Source: Ciceribacter thiooxidans (GTDB taxonomy: Bacteria > Pseudomonadota > Alphaproteobacteria > Rhizobiales > Rhizobiaceae). From it: DNA of 64,000 bases. The translations under genes and the position numbers were made by a program. Below are positions 7,584 through 17,178 of this stretch, piece by piece. Location of the stretch: assembly GCF_014126615.1 (NCBI RefSeq), contig NZ_CP059897.1, forward strand, positions 186,001 to 250,000, read 5' to 3'. The notes under the pieces are model-generated. The model saw only the letters and a program-made list of their open reading frames with translations. It was not told the DNA's origin and did not search any database. How positions within the stretch are numbered: the first letter of the stretch is position 1; each line of letters begins with the position of its first letter.

Positions 7584-10500
7584 ATGTTGAACAAGGCGCG
7601 GCACGCACTGGTCATCGGCTATAACGTCGCGCTGCTGATCGTTTATGCGATCCTTCCCTGGGGACGGCATTCAATTCGCGGAGCAGCCGCTCTCGAGATC
7701 GCGTCGCTTCAACGCAAAAACAAGCGCTACGCACTCTATCGCTATGGTCGATGGCGCAGCATTCTAGGGCACATCGACCGCCATAGAAAAATTTACGTTA
7801 TCGTGATTTTCCTTGCTACCGCCGGAACTGCGTTCTGGCCCTACGTCAACCCTTGGAAGGTAGCATCGACATTCGACGTTTCGCCAGAAGATCCGTTAGA
7901 CATTTCGGACTTTCACGCGATATCCGCAACTGTGCAAGCGACGGTCCTCGCGTTGATCATTCCGCTTGCTGTGGTCCTTCACGAGTTTGTCCTATCTGGC
8001 AAGAAGCTGGCAGAAAACACGGCGCGTTTTTTCATGGAGGAAACCCGCGTCGTCCTAATCACCCTCAGTTCCGCACTCTATCTCATATGGGTTGTAGGAT
8101 ACGAAGCCGTTTCGGTGCTTGCGGGCATAGAACTTCCGCCGCTTGCTGGCGCGATAGAAGTCGTATGGCTCGTTTTCAACCTCATCGTGATCTGCGCGTT
8201 CATGCAGCAGGTATACGTGCTTCTACATCGCCCCAATTTCGAGGCCGCCATCCGGCGGCAGACCTTCCTCGATATCTTTCCAGGTGAGCTCCGCTCGGAC
8301 CTCGCCATCTACAAATTCATGGGCCTGGGGTGGCAGGACAAAACCGACGACACCTTTGGATCGGAACCGGAAATCAGTATGTGGCGCCACGATGGCGGAA
8401 AGGTCCAAGCTCAGGTCACCGTCCCGACGCGTTCCGAACTTGTGGACGTCAACTCGAGAGTTCTCTTGCAGTTGTTCAAAGTGTGGCGGCTGCAGCAACC
8501 CAAGTTCCGAGGTCGAAAAAATCGGCACCGCGATGTGCCCCATCTGTGGGTATCCCCGCATCTTGGACAGTGGTATGAGGGGGTCGTCGATGTCGTGACA
8601 ATCGAACACGGCAAGGATCTCAGCACTGCTGAGAGGTGGGCAGTCTCCCGTGCTTTTGATTTCCGTCCAGCACTTCAGGACACGCCTATCTCTGACACAT
8701 CGGAGATACTGGCGGCGCTCATTACCAACGCGATAGCCGACCTAAGGGGAGGGGACTCCAGGACGTTCCAGAAGAATCTGGAGAGTGTCGCCGATCTCTA
8801 TGGAGAATTGCTCTCCCTGGCCGAGACCGTCGACTTGAACGGTGAGCCGATCAACTACGCGCTGCTTGAAAAGGGCCTCGGCGTCCGGGTCTTCACCCGC
8901 TGGACGCGCTCCTTTCACACTGCGTTCGAGGAGGTACTCCGCATTGCTGAGCAAGACCGCGTGGCGTTCTCCGCGATCGCGCACATCGGCGGCGGACTTC
9001 TCGATTCAGTGCTGGCCCTTCCTTCAAAAGCTACCCTCGATGAAGTTATTACGACGCAAGGCGTCCTCGTGTTCAGGCTTTCTGACTGGTGGTCGTTGCA
9101 AGCCGATGAACAGGGCCTGGAGCACGGCGCCCAGCAGGGCGCTATCCTCAAGCAGCCAAAGCGGGATCTCTATCTCGACCACCTCCGCACCTTCGTCGGA
9201 TCGTGGACCTCTCTCTTGAATTATCGCCTCTCGCCGAAGGCAAAGGCTTCGACGACTTGGACTGAACTCGGAAAGCTCTTCCCGGGCTTTCATCAGCATC
9301 TGCTTCTCACCGCCGATTTCGCACTACAGGCCAGCATCCGCGGCGACCGCGACGGAGTGGAACATTGGGTAGACGAACTGCTTCGGTGGAATTCCGGAAT
9401 CGACGACCGCGGGGGTCGACACGCGTTTTGGAACCCGGTGCAACGGGCTCTTCTATCCCGGCCACTCCTCGAAATGGACTGGCCATCGGTCTCGTCTCTT
9501 CTCGCCGAACACGGCGAACCAAACGAGGCGATTACGGAGGATGCAGTATTTCGGCATGTCTTGCTCAACTTGTGGCGAGACACTTGCGTGCTTGCGCTAG
9601 ATTTTCTCCTTCAATGGAGCCTCCATGCAGCGCCTCCCGGCGAATCCAGTACCTTGGAAGCAGCAAAGAGGATGATGCGCGGAGGTCGCTCCTCCGATGG
9701 AGAGCGTTCGCGCGGCGGGGCGTTCATGACTGATATGGGTGATTACCTCGGCTACTTCGTCCGCTCCCATATCCGGCAGCCACGTGCCAAGGCGTCCTAC
9801 AGATCGACGCTCGAAAGTATCGCTGATAGATTTGATTCTCACACAAGTAATCCCATGATTCCAGGCCGCTCTTATGTTCGATCGGGCGCCAGCATCGATG
9901 TCGTCTCGATCGCAGAACTGGTGTTCGCGGCAAGCCGCTGCAACGGGGATGACGATGTGATTGCCGCCGCGATAGCGCGGTTTGAGCCGTTCCTGAAAGA
10001 TCTCAACGCGGTCGAGCGGCTTAAAAATGCCGCAGGCTCCGCTGTTGCGGAAATCGAAGGCATCGATCCGGCCAAGGTAGCGGGTGTCTTCGCAGTTGTC
10101 ACTGAAACACCTGACGCGAAAATCGAGGGCGAACTGAAGTACCGCCTCGACGCCTTGAGAAAGCTCTTGTCAAGACTATCCGCGGAAGCCGACACTCATC
10201 GAACAGACCTGATACGGACGCTCGAGATATCGAACGAACGTCTTCGGGCGATAGCCAGGGCTTCGTCAATCAGCCCGTTTTCCAAAGAGAACTCGCAATT
10301 TCCGCTGGCACCGTTCAAGTCCTTGAGCTGGACCGAAGATACGCTGACGAAAGCACGTTTTCGCGTCGGCAATTTCTCAAAGCTGGATCTCGTAGAACTT
10401 GATGACACCACCGGGCATTCTTCGGACACCGATTGGGGAGAGTACCTGTCACCAGGGGTGGCCGAAAACCTGCTGGGCGCGATCTACGACAGCGCCCGAA

Positions 10501-11093
10501 CAATCGATCTCATCGTACGAACCGATTTCGCCACCGAGCAGGACTTCGTCGATCAGTTCCTCCGCAGCTCCCGCGCAATATCGGCCGAGGGCGATTCACC
10601 TTTGCTCGTCGTACCCTCTTTCGGCGAGATCGAATTTCTCGAAAAATGGCGGCGATCCAGTTGGCTGAAGGAAAGCTCACTGCCCTCTGGAGTGGCAATC
10701 GAAATCAGAGAAAAGCCTTATCCCGGCCCGTACGTCTTCCACGTGAACGATACCCCGGTTTATGAGTTCGACCTCGCCTCGAGCGAGGTGTGGCTTTTTC
10801 CGAAGGAAATCTTGACAGAGGTTTCGTTTCATAGATACCCGAATGCACTTCCAATTGAAGTGTCTTATGAGCCTAGTGAAAAATTTCCCGATAGAGGCAC
10901 ACTGACACTGGAATGGCAGCGCCAAGTCAATCTCGACAGGCACCGCAGAATGCACGTCTTTGCTGGCCACCCTAAGCAGGCAAGGCAGGACCCGGCGCCT
11001 CCGCCTACCAAGAACGACCCGGCACCTGCGGCCGGCGAGAAAGACGTGGCGCCTAAACCTGCCAAACGTGGAAGGAAGAAAGCGGCCGAATGA
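7584..11093 (+). CDS. Large unknown membrane protein (1169 residues)
   Basis: Five hydrophobic segments lie in the first 215 residues (about 8-25, 70-86, 113-134, 155-178 and 190-212), followed by roughly 900 soluble residues and a C-terminal Ala/Pro/Lys-rich tail ending KPAKRGRKKAAE. The soluble part is helical and repeat-like (LLDSVLALPSKATLDEV, FVGSWTSLLNYRLSPKAK) without a recognised nucleotide-binding or nuclease motif; I found no Walker A. ATG 7584 is supported by AGGAG eight bases upstream. The topology suggests an inner-membrane anchor carrying a large cytoplasmic domain. It stands alone between two other candidate defence loci, 142 bp before the STAND-like gene. Family unknown; an effector or sensor role is only a guess from neighbourhood. 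Confidence 0.8.
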   Translation: MLNKARHALVIGYNVALLIVYAILPWGRHSIRGAAALEIASLQRKNKRYALYRYGRWRSILGHIDRHRKIYVIVIFLATAGTAFWPYVNPWKVASTFDVSPEDPLDISDFHAISATVQATVLALIIPLAVVLHEFVLSGKKLAENTARFFMEETRVVLITLSSALYLIWVVGYEAVSVLAGIELPPLAGAIEVVWLVFNLIVICAFMQQVYVLLHRPNFEAAIRRQTFLDIFPGELRSDLAIYKFMGLGWQDKTDDTFGSEPEISMWRHDGGKVQAQVTVPTRSELVDVNSRVLLQLFKVWRLQQPKFRGRKNRHRDVPHLWVSPHLGQWYEGVVDVVTIEHGKDLSTAERWAVSRAFDFRPALQDTPISDTSEILAALITNAIADLRGGDSRTFQKNLESVADLYGELLSLAETVDLNGEPINYALLEKGLGVRVFTRWTRSFHTAFEEVLRIAEQDRVAFSAIAHIGGGLLDSVLALPSKATLDEVITTQGVLVFRLSDWWSLQADEQGLEHGAQQGAILKQPKRDLYLDHLRTFVGSWTSLLNYRLSPKAKASTTWTELGKLFPGFHQHLLLTADFALQASIRGDRDGVEHWVDELLRWNSGIDDRGGRHAFWNPVQRALLSRPLLEMDWPSVSSLLAEHGEPNEAITEDAVFRHVLLNLWRDTCVLALDFLLQWSLHAAPPGESSTLEAAKRMMRGGRSSDGERSRGGAFMTDMGDYLGYFVRSHIRQPRAKASYRSTLESIADRFDSHTSNPMIPGRSYVRSGASIDVVSIAELVFAASRCNGDDDVIAAAIARFEPFLKDLNAVERLKNAAGSAVAEIEGIDPAKVAGVFAVVTETPDAKIEGELKYRLDALRKLLSRLSAEADTHRTDLIRTLEISNERLRAIARASSISPFSKENSQFPLAPFKSLSWTEDTLTKARFRVGNFSKLDLVELDDTTGHSSDTDWGEYLSPGVAENLLGAIYDSARTIDLIVRTDFATEQDFVDQFLRSSRAISAEGDSPLLVVPSFGEIEFLEKWRRSSWLKESSLPSGVAIEIREKPYPGPYVFHVNDTPVYEFDLASSEVWLFPKEILTEVSFHRYPNALPIEVSYEPSEKFPDRGTLTLEWQRQVNLDRHRRMHVFAGHPKQARQDPAPPPTKNDPAPAAGEKDVAPKPAKRGRKKAAE

Positions 11094-11235
11094 TAGAAGT
11101 CATCTAAACCAAGCGGACCATAGCAAATGCGTAGTAACGGTTGCTATCGTGCGCGTCTCCGGCGGATATTTGCAGCAAAGCTGTGAATTGGCCCCAGCAA
11201 CTATGACCTGCAGCCGAGCTCGCGTGTAGAATGGG

Positions 11236-14200
11236 ATGTTGGGTGCACGCGAGTCTAACTGCGGTATGGACGAGTTCGTACAGGGAAATCCTACAAAGCA
11301 AGCAGTCGAGAGTCTGCGTGGATACGCATACCAGCTCTATGCGAGCGCACTCGCATGGACGACGCTGTCGCAAAACGGGCTCCTCTATCTCGAAGTAGCC
11401 GAGGACTACGCAACCTTGGCCGCCAACCGGCTCAATTCGGTTCAGGTGAAGGCGACGACGGCGTCGATAACCCTCAATTCGAAGGCGGTGATCGACACGA
11501 TCGATTCCTTCTTCGATCTCAAGACTAGAAATCCCGGCAAGTCGCTCACAATTGAATACCTTACCACTGCGTCAATCGGCCGAGAGGCCGCCAACAAAGA
11601 CTTAGTTTCGGACATGCCGGGGCTTTTGTATTGGCAGGAAGCCGCAGCCGGCGCCGATGTCGAGCCACTTCGCGCCCGCTTGAGGCAACTGCCATTGAAG
11701 CTAGCTGCCCAGGCCTTCCTCAACACTGCGTCGGCAGACGAACTGCGGTCGGGCTTGCTCGAGAGGATCTATTGGCGATGCGGCGAGCCGCCGCTTGACG
11801 ACCTGAAGCAAAGCCTACTCGAATTTGCCGTCTACCGATGCGATGAGAAAAACGAACCCACCCAGTTCGCCGATACCTTCGCGACGAAGATCATAAGCCG
11901 CATACTAGACACCGTCGTTAGCGCGCCACGCCCACCTTTGACAAAAGCGGATCTGATCCTGCTCTTCGATTCAGTTGTGAAGACCAGTGTTCCGACCGTT
12001 CTGTTGAACCGAATGCTGGAGGGGGCATTCAACGACGGTTCTACGAAGCTCGTAGCGAGATCGGAGCCCCTTGAACCAGTCTCTCAACCACTCTACCAAG
12101 CGGTGGCCCGAGAAGCGCTGGTCGTTGCCGTGCATAGCAGTTTGGAGAGTCATGGGGCTGCCTGGCTTCACGCGGGCACAGGCTACGGCAAGAGCACACT
12201 GGCCGCTATAAGCGCCGCCGGATCAGGCAGCAATTGGCAGGTCGCCCGCCTCACCAATTTAGACGCGACCGCCACCGGCGCCAAGATCAGACGCGTGGCT
12301 ACAGAGCTGACGGGCTCAGTTTCTTCCGACGTCATCCTCGATGACCTCGGCTATGTAGCGTCGCCTGAAGTGCAAGGTGCACTACAGACTTTGATGGCGG
12401 CGGCACGTCGAAGCGGGACCAGGGTCATCATTACGTCCCATCATGTTCCGACATCTATACGGTTGGCTCAGCTTGGCTTGGATATAGAGGCTCTGGTCGC
12501 CGTCGGTGATTTCGCCGAGCAAGAGGTGCACGACCTTGTGGCAATGGAAGGTGGCGACCCCAACGTCTTCGGCAGGTACGCCTATGTTGGTTCAACAGCC
12601 GGCCACCCACAGCTTGCGCACGCGTTAGTATTGGGGCTTCGCCAACGCGGGTGGCCGAAGGAAGACGTGGTTAACCTCGCGGCGCTCTCCGGAACGGATT
12701 CTGACATCGAGTGCCTCCGACAGGAAATCCGCATTCGACTGCTCGGAGAGCTGCCGCAGGACGCGTTGAATCTCCTCGCGCGGCTCACTCTAAGCATCGG
12801 ACCGTTCTCACGGCAGTTTGCAATCTCCCTTGGCGGAAAGAAACCTCCACTATCCAGCCCCGGCAACGCCTTTGATCGCCTCATCGGCCCTTGGATCGAT
12901 ACGATCGCTCTGGACACGTTCAGAGCCTCGTCGCTCGTCTCGAGATTGGGAACGGACACATTCGATCCGGATGTGGTCGTTCGCTTGAACGCCGAGATCG
13001 CGCGATTACGAATTTCAACCGCTATGATTGACGTCAATGTGGTGGAAGGAGCGCTGCTTAACGCCCTGATTGGACAAGCCGAGGATATCCTCAATGCCAT
13101 TTTCGCTGCCACATTCTCAGCGCCCCGATCGGAATTGCCACGGATTGCTCTCGCGTGCGGAGTATTGCTCGTCCATGGGGTCGATCGGAAGATCTATCCC
13201 AAGGCACCGGAAGTTTCCGCGCGTTTGAGAGCCCTGCAGGTCATTTTGCTGGCAGCGAAACGTGATGAAAAGAAGCTGGCGCCGACCCTAGTGGCTCTGG
13301 AAGAGGAGCTGCGCGATCTCCCCGACCAGGATTACGCTAGCATTCTTTATCTCGGCGTATTGACAAAGCTGTCAATCGCACAAGGAACGTTCGACAAATT
13401 GCCGGGCATGGTCGCTCGTATTGCCTCCCTCCGTCATAGCAGCGCGGTCCTGAGGCAGGTCGAGACCAATTTTGAACATGCGAAGGGAATGCCGAGGACC
13501 GCCGACGACATAGTTAGATCGCTGTTCGCTTTCCAAATCACACTGATTCAGAACATGGAAAGCCTGTTCAGGATGCTGGACGAAATGGCTGAACTGGAGC
13601 CCGAGGACAGGCGGTTCTTCCTCACCGAAGTTACCTCCACGCCTGGAGATAAGGCGATCGCGGTCCGTGGGCCTTGGCGGTTCGCCCTTTCGAACGGCGG
13701 GCGCGATGTTGCGCCCATGGTGTCGCAATATCTGGAGTTGGCCGCAAAAGCTCGTGAACTTGGTGATTTTGATGTGGCCTCCGCGGCGTATGAAACCGCT
13801 GCGACAATCAGCGATGAAGACGTCGGCGATGCCGAGCGCGGTCTCGAGGTTCTAGCGGAAGCATTCGAGGCCTTACCCAGCCACTGGTGGTCAATCCAGA
13901 GGAACCGGGCAAGGATTCTGTATCGAGTAGGTCGGTATGAAGAGCAATTGGAAATAACAGATGCCCTTTTAACTGGTACTCAGAAGCGGGATGTCGAGAT
14001 GGCCCACCTCTTGCGCGAGATCGCCATGGGCAATTCGCATTTGGGGCGCCACGAAGCCGCAAGCCGGTATTTTGAGGAGGCCGCTGGGATCGCTGCGGAG
14101 ATTGAGCAGCCCGACTTCCAGCTCATGTCGACCGGACTGCTGGCCGATGCAGCAATGGAAGCATTCTACGATCGTTACGGACCTCGGGTCATCGACCTTC

Positions 14201-15243
14201 TCGATCGGTCGATGTCGAAACTGGAGGAAGTCGACGAAAACGCGGGACTTCGGCAAAAGGCGCTGCGTGCTTCCATCCCCCATACGGTTGCCACCATGCT
14301 GGATCGACTGCGGCCGGAAGGCCCGGATCCCAATTTCGAATACGCTATGGTGCCGGGTCTCAACAGCAACCCGAGCCCTCACCCGGGCATCCAGGGTCTC
14401 ACCAGCGGCCCGCTGGACTTTGTCTGGTTGTTGCTTTCGCAGCTTGAAGGCCAATTGGACGCAGGCTCGGCGATCAGTGACCGCCTGAGATCATCGCAAT
14501 GGGATGAGAGAATCCCAACCCTCGCGGACTATGTGTTCAATGAGGAACGGTTGAAGCTGAGCTTTGTCCGGGGCGACGCATCGCTATTCTGCGATGCTGT
14601 TCACAAGGTCGCCGCTGGGCGCGTTTGGATGAATTCTCTAACGTTCCAAATCAATCCGCATAACTCTCCCCGAGGGCGTGTCCCGCCTCTGGCGACTAGC
14701 GCACTTACTAAGCGCCAACGCTTCCTGACGTCGTCAGCGCTGATGTTTATCGGGTACCAAATCTTTGCCGGGCGGTACGCGATAGTTCCGGAATTTCTTG
14801 AGCTACAGACCTCCTTCACGCCGCCAGCACTTGCGCCGGAGGACGTTGAACAATTCCGCGCTGAAAGGATCACGCGCCCCGATAACGACAACGAGAGCAA
14901 TGCCATGGGCGTAGTGTATTCGGCGGCCGTGAACCAATGCCCGCTCTCGGCAGACGACCTGTTCATGATCGTGATCAGATTGATCGGTATGCGGGCGGCC
15001 GACGCCTCCGGCAAGATCATGGAAATGGCGTATCAGTGGGCCATGGCCCAGTGGGAAAACGCCGTCCAATCCCAACGATTTCGCCTGCGAAGTCCGAACG
15101 CAGCCCTCGAGACGATCGAGGCTCTCAAGAAGCTAGGCCGATCCGGCACACGCGGGCTTGCGGAACTGACGCTGGCAATGCGTCAGCACGTGGCCATTCC
15201 GCTGGATGGAGAGCTCGTCAGCATGCTTCAGGGCCTCCGATAG
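11236..15243 (+). CDS. Cap4-like nuclease / STAND-type NTPase with C-terminal TPR-like repeats
   Basis: Three parts are visible in 1335 residues. Residues about 15-90 (ESLRGYAYQLYASALAWTTL, YLEVAEDYATL, VQVKATTASI) follow the order of the Cap4/DUF4297 dsDNA endonuclease with E and QxK. Residues about 310-405 form a P-loop NTPase: HAGTGYGKST (Walker A), VILDDLGY (Walker B) and RVIITSHH (sensor). The last 700 residues are helical repeats such as HWWSIQRNRARILYRVGRYEEQ split over TPR-like hairpins. Effector, NTPase, repeat sensor is the architecture of Avs-type STAND defence proteins, which recognise phage proteins and then cut DNA. ATG 11236 gives the longest frame; ATG 11266 (MDEFVQGN) is an equally good start. 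Confidence 0.8.
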   Translation: MLGARESNCGMDEFVQGNPTKQAVESLRGYAYQLYASALAWTTLSQNGLLYLEVAEDYATLAANRLNSVQVKATTASITLNSKAVIDTIDSFFDLKTRNPGKSLTIEYLTTASIGREAANKDLVSDMPGLLYWQEAAAGADVEPLRARLRQLPLKLAAQAFLNTASADELRSGLLERIYWRCGEPPLDDLKQSLLEFAVYRCDEKNEPTQFADTFATKIISRILDTVVSAPRPPLTKADLILLFDSVVKTSVPTVLLNRMLEGAFNDGSTKLVARSEPLEPVSQPLYQAVAREALVVAVHSSLESHGAAWLHAGTGYGKSTLAAISAAGSGSNWQVARLTNLDATATGAKIRRVATELTGSVSSDVILDDLGYVASPEVQGALQTLMAAARRSGTRVIITSHHVPTSIRLAQLGLDIEALVAVGDFAEQEVHDLVAMEGGDPNVFGRYAYVGSTAGHPQLAHALVLGLRQRGWPKEDVVNLAALSGTDSDIECLRQEIRIRLLGELPQDALNLLARLTLSIGPFSRQFAISLGGKKPPLSSPGNAFDRLIGPWIDTIALDTFRASSLVSRLGTDTFDPDVVVRLNAEIARLRISTAMIDVNVVEGALLNALIGQAEDILNAIFAATFSAPRSELPRIALACGVLLVHGVDRKIYPKAPEVSARLRALQVILLAAKRDEKKLAPTLVALEEELRDLPDQDYASILYLGVLTKLSIAQGTFDKLPGMVARIASLRHSSAVLRQVETNFEHAKGMPRTADDIVRSLFAFQITLIQNMESLFRMLDEMAELEPEDRRFFLTEVTSTPGDKAIAVRGPWRFALSNGGRDVAPMVSQYLELAAKARELGDFDVASAAYETAATISDEDVGDAERGLEVLAEAFEALPSHWWSIQRNRARILYRVGRYEEQLEITDALLTGTQKRDVEMAHLLREIAMGNSHLGRHEAASRYFEEAAGIAAEIEQPDFQLMSTGLLADAAMEAFYDRYGPRVIDLLDRSMSKLEEVDENAGLRQKALRASIPHTVATMLDRLRPEGPDPNFEYAMVPGLNSNPSPHPGIQGLTSGPLDFVWLLLSQLEGQLDAGSAISDRLRSSQWDERIPTLADYVFNEERLKLSFVRGDASLFCDAVHKVAAGRVWMNSLTFQINPHNSPRGRVPPLATSALTKRQRFLTSSALMFIGYQIFAGRYAIVPEFLELQTSFTPPALAPEDVEQFRAERITRPDNDNESNAMGVVYSAAVNQCPLSADDLFMIVIRLIGMRAADASGKIMEMAYQWAMAQWENAVQSQRFRLRSPNAALETIEALKKLGRSGTRGLAELTLAMRQHVAIPLDGELVSMLQGLR

Positions 15244-15270
15244 GATCGGCTAGAACGGTTGCCGCCGCCT

Positions 15271-17178
15271 TTAGGCGATCAGTTCTATCTCGTCAGGTTC
15301 GAACCACTCCTGCCGTATCATCGCGTCGCGTGCCAGCGTTGGATCCGAAGCGTAGTACACAACGGCAAGGCTTTGCTCGGCGCGGCTGCAGGTCACATAA
15401 AACAGTCGCCGAGTCCGATCGATGGTCGTTTCCTTTCCGGCCGCTTCATTCTCAATATCCGCCTTGCTCTTCGCCTTCGTTGCGAAAAGCTTGTCATAGG
15501 CGAACATGAAGCCACGCGCTTCATCATCGCTAACGACTACCATTACCCTAGGAAATTCCAGCCCCTTCACCCCCTGGTGCGTGTCGAACTGCGATACACC
15601 ACGAACGTAGCGATCATATCGCTCGATTTGGTCGAAGGGCGCCTCAAGCGCCAGCCGCCAACCACCCAACTCGCTTTTGACGTCGACTTCCTCTTCCTGG
15701 TCGCCGGCGTCACCGGCCGCATGAGCATCGCCTTCCGGGACAATGGCATCGGCGACGGAAAACGGGGCCAACACCTCGGGGATGGTGAAGAGGTTCGTTT
15801 CGGCGACATAGCGCAAGACCGAACGCGCAGTCGGCTTCTCATCCGCATTCACCAAGGCCAGCAGCCCATCGCTGGCAGCCTTGACCTTGCTGAGAATCTC
15901 GACCTGCTTCTCGCCGGCAGCTTCAAGCGCTTTGCGCTCGAGGAGTGGCGATGTGCGACGAACGGCCGCCGCGACGGTAAATCGATCTCCCGCACGCAGG
16001 GCCGCGACCAGCGGCAATATCTCGCGTGTGAAAAGTCCGATGCCCGCGCCTGTCCCCTGCAGAAAGCTCGTGCGGATGCGCTCGACCGCGTACAGAGGCT
16101 CGAAGAATTGTTCGAAGCCAAAGCGGCGCGCGGACATCAGGTGCTCCAGCGCCAGCGTCTTGATCGCTTCGGCTCCCTCCGCCCAACTCGGATCGCCCGT
16201 GATCTCCGCCATCCGTGCAGCTACGGCGGCCTCGGCTGCGCTCTTGTCGGCGATCGCCTGCGAGACGACGAACAGCCGAGCAACGCCCTGCTCCGCATCG
16301 CTCCGCGGCTGCTGTTCCTCGCCATCCTCATCTCGTCTAATTTTATTGATGAGCGTGATGACTCGTCTGGGACAACGATGGTTCATCCGCTTCCTCGGTC
16401 TAGCCCAGGCCTGCGGGATCGCCTCCGCTAAACGCTCCTTACCGTCGGCGTAAATGCGCTGCATCGTATCGCCGAAGAGCCCCAGGCAAAAGGCTTCCCG
16501 GTATCCCGCCTCGACATCGAGCAGCGCGTCCATGAGCCTCCGGCTCGTGTCCTGGCTCTCGTCGATAAGCAGAATGGGGAAGCGGGTCACCAGCAGCCGG
16601 CGTAAACCAGGCTTCGCGCCGAGAAAATCGGCGGTCATGGCGATAACCTCTGCGTGGCTCAGAGAGTCCCTCGTGCGGTTGTCGCCCGTCGGGCTGTAAA
16701 CGAATCGCGTAATTTCGGCGAGGTTCTCGCGACGCCGCCGCTTGCTTTCTATCGAGCGAGCGCGGTCCGACGCGGCTTTGCTATTTGCCCGACCCTTCGC
16801 CTGTGCTTCTTCCAGGTCTGCGATATCTGCTAGGAGCCGTGTCGAAAGCCACCCTCGAATGTCACCGTCGTAGCCGGCAATGAGCGACCACGCGAACGCG
16901 TGAATGGTCGACACCTCTACGCGAGGATCGAACTCGAGCCGTTGCTTGATCTCGTCGCAGGCGGCATTGGTGTAGGTAATCACCCCGATTTTCTGACCGG
17001 ATAGCGACAATCGCCTGCCCTGCTCCTTACACACCGTCCGGATCGCCTCGACGAGCGACCGCGTCTTGCCCGATCCGGCGCCGGCATACAGAAAGAAGCT
17101 CCTCGGCTTCTCGATGTTCAGGCAGGCGAGGATCGTTTCATCGGCTTCGGAATCGAATTTGTCGTCGACCGCGCTCAT
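15271..17178 (-). CDS. UvrD/Rep-like superfamily 1 helicase, partner of OLD nuclease (GajB-like)
   Basis: The 635-residue product has Walker A LYAGAGSGKTRSLVEAI (residues about 30-46), motif Ia ITYTNAACDEI, STIHAFAW, motif II LLIDESQDTSRR, motif III LGLFGDTMQRIYADG, motif V HQGVKGLEFPRVMVVV and motif VI LFYVTCSRAEQSLAVV, a complete SF1A set. Its ATG overlaps the stop of the OLD-family gene (ATGA), so the two are cotranslated. A tandem OLD plus UvrD/PcrA-like helicase is the class 2 OLD arrangement, the best known example being Gabija GajA-GajB. This protein is longer than typical GajB (about 500), so it is Gabija-like but not a certain orthologue. It is convergent with the STAND gene, 27 bp apart. 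Confidence 0.87.
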   Translation of the reverse strand: MSAVDDKFDSEADETILACLNIEKPRSFFLYAGAGSGKTRSLVEAIRTVCKEQGRRLSLSGQKIGVITYTNAACDEIKQRLEFDPRVEVSTIHAFAWSLIAGYDGDIRGWLSTRLLADIADLEEAQAKGRANSKAASDRARSIESKRRRRENLAEITRFVYSPTGDNRTRDSLSHAEVIAMTADFLGAKPGLRRLLVTRFPILLIDESQDTSRRLMDALLDVEAGYREAFCLGLFGDTMQRIYADGKERLAEAIPQAWARPRKRMNHRCPRRVITLINKIRRDEDGEEQQPRSDAEQGVARLFVVSQAIADKSAAEAAVAARMAEITGDPSWAEGAEAIKTLALEHLMSARRFGFEQFFEPLYAVERIRTSFLQGTGAGIGLFTREILPLVAALRAGDRFTVAAAVRRTSPLLERKALEAAGEKQVEILSKVKAASDGLLALVNADEKPTARSVLRYVAETNLFTIPEVLAPFSVADAIVPEGDAHAAGDAGDQEEEVDVKSELGGWRLALEAPFDQIERYDRYVRGVSQFDTHQGVKGLEFPRVMVVVSDDEARGFMFAYDKLFATKAKSKADIENEAAGKETTIDRTRRLFYVTCSRAEQSLAVVYYASDPTLARDAMIRQEWFEPDEIELIA

